Notes under the pieces: model-generated | Seen by the model: only the letters and a program-made list of their open reading frames with translations | What the model was told of the DNA's origin: nothing | Database searches by the model: none | Shown here: one piece after another, positions 56,870 to 64,000 of the stretch | Layout: each line of letters begins with the position of its first letter | How positions within the stretch are numbered: the stretch's first letter is position 1 | Assembly (NCBI GenBank): GCA_001661515.1 | Contig: LUVW01000014.1 | Location: 186,001-250,000 of the forward strand | DNA length: 64,000 nucleotides | From: Capniomyces stellatus | Taxonomy: Eukaryota > Kickxellomycota > Harpellomycetes > Harpellales > Legeriomycetaceae | Direction: 5' to 3' | Position numbers and translations under genes: made by a program

Positions 56870-57471
56870 TTTGTCTATGATTTTAGTTCGTTCTCTTTTT
56901 TTCCCTGTACTGTATTTATATTGAAAATAACCCTTTACTTGACTACCAAATCGTCGATCTCTGGATTTTATGCTTTATAATACCTTTTTTAATATTGAAT
57001 AGCAACTACCAAATCCGAATTCTTTGTAACCAGAGTGTTGATAAGACCACACTTTCAAACAAGAAAAAAAAACGATATTCAGCTTAATGTACTCTGATTC
57101 TGTAAAAAAAAAAAAAATTACAGTAAAATTTTTTTTTGCTGGTTAAATCAGATTTATTCCATAAAGTCAACTTTATAGTTTTCTCGTTTTTCTTTTTCGA
57201 TCCACAAGAGGATTCTCATTGGCTTATACAAATTGAAATTTCTGTTGCTTTCATCAAGCTTTTTTACCATATACTTTTACGCTTTATCCAACTGCTCTCT
57301 CCTCCAAACTACTTTATTCAACCCAACCAACGCTAACTAGACCTTTTTATTTTTTAAAAAAAAACACAACATAGATACATACACAGTTTTAAGGCTGGAT
57401 CTACATTCCAATTGCCATTTATTTCTCAAAAACACGCCATGAGCCCACCAAGTATAAAGTAAAGAACTAGA
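56870..57471. other. intergenic between DRS1 start and AhpD-like gene end
   Basis: AT-rich with A and T homopolymers near 57065, 57104 and 57130. It must include the DRS1 promoter. No coding signal. Confidence 0.55.
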
Positions 57472-58749
57472 CTATAAATGCTTGGTCACAATAAGTTTTG
57501 ACACCCTCAAAGCGGCTTGGACCATCGCTTCTGGCGCCCCTAATATCCCTGCCCCACGAACATGGCTCTTCAACTGGCTTGGCACTTCAAGCGGAACCAA
57601 TGCGCCTATAAAACACAGCTCGGTGTGCATTTCATCAATCACACGCGTCTCTGCCATCATTTTCCCATAATACTCTACAAGCACAATAGACAAAAACATA
57701 TTAACCAGGTCCAGTTTTATAGGCTTAACAGACTAAACTTTTATCCCAACTGCTGCACTTACCCGCAACCACAAAATCAACCAAATCTGGGTACGCCTCA
57801 TATATCTTCTTATGCACCCTTGAAGCTACTTTTGATACATCATCCTGTCAGTATTACATCTGCGTCACTCAAGCTCAATGAGACTAAATACTACCCTCAC
57901 CAATCATAGCTTTGAATATATTTTATATTGAAAAGCTTGTATACCTACATTGTGTTGTGTATATTCTATTAAAAAGGTCCTGTCCTCGGGTTTTCATTGC
58001 TAAAAAGTCCTTTATTTCGTCACCCCTAGATTTTATAATCACAACTTAGTCACTGTATCAATATTTCCAAAGGCCCGCTTTATAAAATGTATGTATACAC
58101 CCATAATTGCCATGTAATGTGTGGTATGTAGCATGCTTTTATTACCGAAGCGATTTAGACATGACTTGGGACTTTATATCCTCGCTTGTCCCATCGATAG
58201 CTGCCATAATTGCGTTCAGCGTCTATTCGAAATCATGTTCCAAAGGGTTGCTTATTACTCGGTTTTCTGCTTGACCATTCCTTTTCCCTATCGACTTAAA
58301 GGGAAATTGAAAAAAAAACTATATTTAGTGAACCTACTCTAGGGGTTCCGATTAACGACATCGATTTAAACAAAGACTCGCGTGTTTTCTCCATAAATTC
58401 GACACCCTTGGAAATATTTGACCCATCCTTTAGCTCTTTCAATCGTTTTTCTACAAGGCCAGTGATTTTATTAGGTCTGTTTCCTGAGGCTAACGAGTTT
58501 ATCTAAAAACAATATACGTATATTAGCAGAAAGGCTGTGGTTGGAAAATATATATATTTATATTTGTCAAGATAGCATAAACTGAGATAATATGCCAACC
58601 GTGACTAGCGCCATTATTCAAGGATATTGATGCATTTCAACTTGTATTGACCTACGTACCGCAATTATAACACTGTAGTCTTCTCCCAAGGCCTTCCCTT
58701 CGCTCTTTATTTCTTGGATATCTGTATCCGACAATACACTGTCCTTCAT
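57472..58749 (-). CDS. AhpD-like (carboxymuconolactone decarboxylase fold) protein, one junction unresolved
   Basis: Exons 58749-58660, 58502-58338, 58222-58146, 58025-57945, 57844-57763 and 57674-57472 would give about 232 residues. Recognisable blocks are YSVIIAINSLASGNRPNKIT, TRESLFKSMSLIGTPRTLNA, RGDEIKDFLAMKTRGQDLFN, KIYEAYPDLVDFVVAEYYGK and ELCFIGALVPLEVPSQLKSH, then VRGAGILGAPEAMVQAALRV. The last block is the helical hairpin of the AhpD/CMD fold. It lacks the CxxC pair of peroxidase-type members, so peroxidase activity is unlikely. Similar fungal proteins are uncharacterised. Five exons and four junctions fit, but the fourth and fifth exons do not join in phase at any GT-AG pair I could find: one base too many or too few. 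This may be an unusual splice, a sequence error or a real lesion. Confidence 0.7.
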
Positions 58750-59756
58750 ATTCTTACTGATGTGAAATGATGTTTGTCAATTTTAACAGATAGAATGCGA
58801 TAAACTTGAATCAGTTTCAAAACTGCTTTTGATTAAGCCCCCTTTACCAAACAGCCGTTTTAAATCAAATTTGGCAAATAAAAATTGGTTTGAGATTGTA
58901 TTGTTTGTTTTATGAGAGCTATGAAATCCCGCTAATTTCCTCATTTTTAACAAACCTTGTTTTTGAGGGTACCCAAGTTGCTGGTAATAGTTGTACCTTC
59001 AATCGATATTTACGACTTTATCTTTGTTTGAAGGGTTTCTGAATTTCATCATTGTACATGTTGCCTTTCTTTTCCAACTTGTCTTACCCAGCACTTACAA
59101 CACTATTTTTCTCCCCTTTGCGTTTCACCTTTTCTTGTTATTGATACTATTATTGACACTATTATTGGTATTGGTATTGGTATTGAGACTTTAACCACCA
59201 ATGTTATATTGAGTTGTTAATACTTTCGTCTCTTTGCTTAACCACACGGAGCGGTATATGACTCCCTTCACTTTTGATTCTTAGAACTTTTAAGGTTCTG
59301 GGTATTCGTATAAACACGCAAAAATAGTAATAAAAAAGTATAAGGCCCAATTGAGCCAAACTTAAGTTTATCATCTACCCTCACTCGTCATTCACCGTTT
59401 CGGGGTTAAACAAGGAAAAGTCTGTAAAACACGGTACAGTGGGATACACTCGACAGATATTGGGACAATGGAGTTGATCGATAGTGAAAGTAATTGTTTA
59501 TGAAAGCTGACAAGTAAGAATGCGTAAACAAAAGAAAAAAAAGTTGAGAATCAAAAAAATAAAAATAAAATAAGAAGCAAGGTCAATTTAAATCAAACCA
59601 AAAAGCTATTAGTGTCATCCGACATCAGCTGGCATCCATACACATTCTTTTTTCAAAAAGAGTAGAAAAAAGAAGAAAAATAAATAGAAAAAAGAACGGA
59701 AAAGAGTTGAAAAAAGAATAGAAGAGGGTAGAAGAAAACAGAAAAGAAAATATATC
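58750..59756. other. spacer before the mitochondrial PheRS end; purine-rich on +
   Basis: The promoter of the AhpD-like gene lies at the left. A (TATTGG)n-type run is at about 59160-59188. From about 59500 to 59756 the + strand is A/G-rich, i.e. the PheRS coding strand is C/T-rich beyond its stop. No coding signal. Confidence 0.55.
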
Positions 59757-61731
59757 TCATCTTAGCTCAATATTGAGCCGCATGGCCATTTCGGCTCTAA
59801 CTTTTTCCTGTATAGCATTGATTTCTTCGTTGGTAACATTTCTATCCATTGAGCAGTAGTTTATTCTATAGCATCGACTCACTCTGTTTGTTTTTTTGTT
59901 AGTAAACTCATCGACCATCACCACATCTTGTACCAAGTCACCTGCAATTTCGCGAATCAAATCCATCAGATCGTTTTCGTGGAACTCCTGTGTGCTTTTA
60001 GCTGAAATGCCGTCCTCTTTGCCATTATTGCCAATGTTTGAATCGCTAGGTTTAGGCGTGTTTATCCAAAAGCTAATGTCTTTGTGACATGTGGGGTGTT
60101 TGGAGAATGGCGAAAACTGGGATATTTTTCCTGGAGTGAATTGGTTTAAGAACCTGCTGTCATTGCTCCAAAACAGTCTGATATCAGGAACTCCGAATAA
60201 GATCATAGCCAGTCGATCAATTCCAAACCCAAAGGCCCAAGCCACTCTGTCTGACATGTCTAAAAAATATACACGTCCCTTTTAGTCGACATCTTGGCTA
60301 ATAATAGAGATACTTTAATATAAAACACATCAGCCTAATCCCAACATCACAATTAACTCGAATAATACAAAAAAGCAAAAATAAAAACGCTCATGTCTGC
60401 TGCTTACTGGCATTATCGAGGATCTCTTGGCGTGTAATCCCACATCCGCATATTTCCAACCATTCCCCCTCCCACCAAACCTCCATCTCCCAACTTGGGC
60501 TAGTAAAAGGAAAGTATGCCTCAACCCAGCGTACGCGCAGTTTTGAATCTTCATTTTCTCCATCGTTCTTTTTCGTTGCTTGGCTTAGAATATTTGCAAC
60601 CATGTTGTTCATGGTTGCTTTCATGTCTTTTATCAATAGCTCCACATCCTCTCTATTGTGGTATTTCTGAATGGGATTGTTGTTAGTATCATAATCCTCG
60701 TCTTGTGTTTCTACAACCAGATTGGTTTTGAATTGCGAATTTTTAAAAAAGTCGTTTTTAGACTTTATCCTATCCTGTTCTGCTTGCTCAATCTCGGCCT
60801 TCAGGTTTTTTTTAGAAAATGTAGATACGCCTTCTAACTGGTGGAAGGCAGGGTAATGACTGGAGTCGATCTCATCTCTCCTGAAAACATCGGCTGCAAC
60901 TAAAAAACGCTCGTTGATGTTTTTTCTTTTGCCATCAGCCGGACTCGATTTATTGAGTTTAGCATTCTTGTTTAGCTTCAACAGACTCTCTATATTCTCG
61001 GTACCAGCTTTTAGTAGCTGCAGCTGATGTGCTGAAGAATGGGTACGCAACACATTGTCCTTGTTTATATAGTATGTATCCGTTTTTGCTCTTCCTGGGT
61101 GGTCTTTTGGTATTAACAAAGAGTCAAAGTTGGCATAGGTCGATACTACCGGACCAAGTGTGTCGTATTGGGCAAATGTTGGGTATTGTGAAAAAATCAT
61201 TTCCTTCAAAATGCTTGCAGGATGTGTAGGAGAATTTAGCAAATTCCGCCCCACCTTGTCGGATATTGCCTGTGTAACATTTGTCCAGCTGTCAGCATTA
61301 AACTTTGTATTCAGAATCTGGACTGTCTTTGGTTCGCCTTCATTCGTTTTCATTGTCTTCTCGCCATCGCTGGCCTTTGGTATACTGCTAGCACCACCAG
61401 CTTTCGGGCCTAATTCTTTGGCTTTTGTAGCATTTGCCTGGTTTCTGTCCATTGATCTTGAATGGAATCCATTTTTTGTTTTTAAATCTATTAAAGGTCA
61501 ATCGAGTATATAATTACTTTTAAACCATACTCGTTTTTTAAGTCAAATAACTTTTAGACCAATTTGATTGAGCAGCGTACAACGTGTAAAAACACTTGTA
61601 AAATCTTCAACATGCTTACTGTATGAGTTTAGCTTCAAATTTATTTTGGCGTGTCTAATTTCGAACAAGCATTTCTGGATGCTTTGGTGCTTTAGTACTG
61701 ATCTCAGTTTAATTATACCCGCTTGAGACAT
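59757..61731 (-). CDS. MSF1: phenylalanyl-tRNA synthetase, mitochondrial
   Basis: Three exons, 61731-61620, 61487-60408 and 60259-59757, give 564 residues, longer than the usual 420-480. The monomeric enzyme charges mitochondrial tRNA-Phe. The presequence is split by an intron: MSQAGIIKLRSVLKHQSIQK in exon 1, and LKTKNGFHSRSM in exon 2 continuing into the mature part. Class II features: NLLNSPTHPASILKEMI, then DHPGRAKTDTYYIN, LRTHSSAHQ at about 184-192, FLVAADVFRRDEIDSSHYPA then FHQLEGV, WVEAYFPFTSPSWEMEV and AWAFGFGIDRLAMILFGVPD. The FDX-ACB anticodon-binding domain ends the protein (CHKDISFWI, then DVVMVDEFTNKKTNRVSRCY and RINYCSMDRNVT). Extra length comes from the Lys/Asn-rich N-terminal linker, a charged insert before the RWVEAYFPF block, and an insert within the anticodon domain. 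An internal ATG at 61452 would give a protein without presequence. Confidence 0.95.
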
Positions 61732-63096
61732 CTCGGTTTGCTTTTAGACAGCTGTGTGTTGAGTGGGTTTTGAATATTCAGATATGCTATTCTTAAGGAT
61801 TAGGGTCTCTTATATACTATACTAAAAAAACAGTCAACCGTAACACGCTGGTGCTTTTACTTGGATAATTGGCTATCTTTTGCTTTGGAGTTTCTATGAT
61901 AACGGTTTTTTTTACTTTGATATATGATAACGATTATTTTTCACTTGGATCAGTTGGAATTATCTGATTTACCCTTTTCAATCACTTAGTAGTCTTGCTG
62001 TTATTGGTGTGTTTTGCGGGCATTTAAAGAGGCTCTCATTTGCTTTTATTGGGCCAAACTTTTGAAATATAGCAAGCTCCTAATGTGGTATTGGAGAAAA
62101 GCACACTTATTTGTTTTTTTTTTATTGTGGGAGGGGGGTAGTGAAAGCCTTTTTGTTTCTTGGACCATGATAAACATTCAAATATTCAGGCCATGTTGGC
62201 AGATTAGTCGTGATTTTTATTACTACTATTAAGTAAAAATTAGACCAAACTTCAAACCCCAAGTACAATTGCCAGATCATGCCATAAGTTACTGCTAGAG
62301 TAAACGCCTGTGTATCTAGCACATTCGATTTTATCTTACAAGCGGCTTTCACAGCAAGAAAAGTGTATTACAACCCCTAAACATCCACGACTTGTGTCTA
62401 TGCTCAGGATAAAGTTCAACTTTTCTTGTCCATCAAGTTTTTTTTTAGTTCGACTTTTTTCTTTTTTTCTGATTTCTGTTTAAACAGCGTTTAGAGTGTC
62501 ATTTAATCTGATAAATACACCTTTAATAATCTATAATCTAAACACTCTTGGCTTTATCAAGCATTGCTAAAACAAAAAGATAAAGAAAAAATCATCCAAC
62601 CTGAAAGGTGGATTATATGATCTCCTAAGCGGGAGTAATTTGGTGAACGAGAAAGTAATCTGTAGTAATTATTTGGAACCTTATTGGACTGATAATGATT
62701 TTTGGAATCGAAAGCGAAGCTAGGCTATTTTATTAAAAAATTAAAACTTCAACTCACAATTTAGTGGCATTTAATTGGGTTACTTTTATTGTTTTATATA
62801 TTGTTTCTTCATTTTCGCCATACCATTGGACAACTTGGTCATATTTAAACGCCCAAATGCCAATTTTTTTTTGATTCAAAAGAGTTTACTGAACTTCATT
62901 AAGACAAAGGTTGCTTTGAATTAGTTTGAAAAAGTGCTTAAATAAAGGCGTAAAGATTTCCCTTTTTTTTTCTGAATGCTACTTTCATATTAATCTAAAA
63001 TAAAAGTTAAAGATTAGTTTTGATTTCTTTAATTTAATTATAAATCAGCAATTTGCCAAGGTAATTTAACGCGGTATAAACACAAATATAAAAAAC
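61732..63096. other. 1.4 kb divergent intergenic region before MGE1
   Basis: Head-to-head promoters of mitochondrial PheRS and MGE1. AT-rich with several T runs, short frames only, no recognisable element. I looked for heat-shock elements upstream of MGE1 and found no convincing trio of nGAAn units. Confidence 0.55.
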
Positions 63097-63822
63097 ATGT
63101 TCTCGGTAGCTTTAAGAAACACCATCAAAAGATCTGTAACATTGGCTTCAGCAGCTAAATCTTCGAATGTAAGCAATAGCTCTTCTCGAAAATATGTTTT
63201 AAGCAGAAAATATTCATCAGAAAAACCTGAATCGAAAGAGACTGGATCTAAAAAAAGTGAAGGTACAAGCGAAGTCAAAGACAATAAAGAGACCAAAGAC
63301 GATATTGCAAAGCTAAAGAAGGATATTGAGGAAAAGGATGTCAAGATCAAAGAGTACCGCGATAACTATCTGCGTGCTCTGGCGGAAGCTGAAAACGCAA
63401 GAACTCGTGCCAAGAATGAAATAGAAAACATCAAAAAGTTTGCCAACAGAAAGTTTGCCAAAGATCTTCTTGACACCGTAGATGTTTTGAACTTGGCTCT
63501 TAAGAATATTCCCAAGGATGTAATCGAGAGCCAAGCTAGCGATACCGCCCCCGACTCCTCTGCTGTCAGACTGGTAGGCGAGTTGACTATGGGTATTGAA
63601 ATGACCCGTGATAACTTGCTAAAAGCCTTTGGTCGTCATGGAATTGTTGAGTTTAACCCAATGGGAAAGCCATTCGATCCTGTAACCTGCCATGCAATTT
63701 TCCAAACCCCAATTCCTTCACTCAAAGCTGGGGATGTATTTACAGTTGAAAAGACTGGATTTATGATTCACGAATCCGTTTTGAGACCAGCTCAAGTTGG
63801 TGTAGTTTCAGAGTCAAAGTAA
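63097..63822 (+). CDS. MGE1: mitochondrial GrpE-type nucleotide exchange factor
   Basis: Single-exon frame of 241 residues. Mge1 releases ADP from mitochondrial Hsp70 (Ssc1) in the matrix and at the import motor. The first 40 or so residues form a basic, Ser-rich presequence ending near SRKYSS. A charged linker (45-70) leads to the long dimerising coiled coil IAKLKKDIEEKDVKIKEYRD then NYLRALAEAENARTR. The helical bundle contains FAKDLLDTVDVLNLAL. The C-terminal beta domain has FGRHGIVEFNPMGKPFDPVT, then CHAIFQTP, and ends VEKTGFMIHESVLRPAQVGV, the GrpE signature. All expected parts are present, so the gene looks functional. Confidence 0.97.
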   Translation: MFSVALRNTIKRSVTLASAAKSSNVSNSSSRKYVLSRKYSSEKPESKETGSKKSEGTSEVKDNKETKDDIAKLKKDIEEKDVKIKEYRDNYLRALAEAENARTRAKNEIENIKKFANRKFAKDLLDTVDVLNLALKNIPKDVIESQASDTAPDSSAVRLVGELTMGIEMTRDNLLKAFGRHGIVEFNPMGKPFDPVTCHAIFQTPIPSLKAGDVFTVEKTGFMIHESVLRPAQVGVVSESK

Positions 63823-63988
63823 TTGAATTTGCGTGAGTATGTTTGCTTTGTCACAACTACCTAACGGCTCAACACCGATATGTGCTTAAAAAGAAGAAAA
63901 CACATCTCAAGCCCTAGATTGTGTACGTGTTTTATTTTAGCTTTATTCTTTACCTTCATGTTGATTATTTAGATATATATTCTAGCTT

Positions 63989-63994
63989 AATAAA
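63989..63994 (+). terminator. poly(A) signal candidate of MGE1
   Basis: AATAAA lies 167 bases after the stop, preceded by TA-rich sequence (GATATATATTCTAG), the kind of efficiency element seen in fungal 3' UTRs. It is the last clear signal before the window ends. Confidence 0.4.
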
Positions 63995-64000
63995 CGAATT

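Noticed and set aside
62700..63096. Heat-shock elements before MGE1
   Set aside because: GAA and TTC triplets occur but never as three alternating units with the required two-base spacing.
1..64000. Transposon, integrated virus, CRISPR or biosynthetic gene cluster
   Set aside because: No reverse transcriptase, transposase, integrase, long terminal or inverted repeats, repeat-spacer array, or clustered biosynthetic enzymes were seen on either strand.

Overview
The window is nuclear DNA of an AT-rich, intron-rich fungus. Almost every gene is built from several short exons joined by GT-AG introns of roughly 50-250 bases, and all recognisable products are eukaryotic: peroxisomal PEX4, mitochondrial COX11, ATP23, MGE1 and PheRS, nuclear SAP30, TBL1/SIF2, RAD14 and DRS1. 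Two GH17 cell-wall glucanases point to a fungus. A complete MMAA/MeaB-type GTPase, which serves vitamin B12-dependent methylmalonyl-CoA mutase, argues against Dikarya and for an early-diverging lineage such as Zoopagomycota or Mucoromycota. That placement is inference. Exon models were assembled by hand from splice signals, reading-frame phase and family conservation. Except where noted, each adds up to an intact frame.

Layout. 1-4 kb: no gene seen, strongly purine-biased towards the end. 4.0-6.7 kb: PSP1-like low-complexity protein (+). 7.3-11.2 kb (-): glycine cleavage T protein, a tiny OB-fold-like gene, PEX4. 11.7 kb: orphan TBC-domain fragment. 13.1-13.7 kb (+): secreted ML/NPC2-like lipid-binding protein. 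14.3-16.0 kb (-): PPP4R2. 16.6-18.8 kb (+): MMAA. 19.2-21.6 kb: COX11 (-), an unrecognised small gene (+), V-ATPase subunit G (-). 23.1 kb (+): SAP30. 25.6 and 30.7 kb: two GH17 paralogues in opposite orientation, with a DUF2415 WD-repeat gene between them. 33.4-33.8 kb: a long 9-bp minisatellite. 34.2-35.4 kb (-): ATP23. 36.2-39.4 kb (+): CCCH/RWD-like/CHY zinc-finger protein. 40.0-41.4 kb (+): RAD14/XPA. 41.8-42.9 kb (-): glutaminyl cyclase. 43.75 kb (-): tRNA-Tyr with a short intron. 45.9-47.5 kb (+): NT-C2 protein. 49.0-51.9 kb (-): TBL1/SIF2. 53.9-56.9 kb (-): DRS1. 57.5-58.7 kb (-): AhpD-like protein. 59.8-61.7 kb (-): mitochondrial PheRS. 63.1 kb (+): MGE1.

The genes form no operon or obvious cluster. 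They are mostly conserved housekeeping functions: mitochondrial one-carbon and propionate metabolism (T protein, MMAA), respiratory-chain and F1Fo assembly (COX11, ATP23), mitochondrial protein import and translation (MGE1, PheRS), histone-deacetylase complexes (SAP30, TBL1), DNA repair (RAD14, PPP4R2) and the cell wall (GH17 pair). I saw no transposon, CRISPR, virus-derived gene or secondary-metabolite cluster. The most notable observations are the microexons, one GC-AG intron, the 9-bp minisatellite, strand-specific purine/pyrimidine tracts around genes, and several short phase-consistent exon sets that match nothing I recognise.
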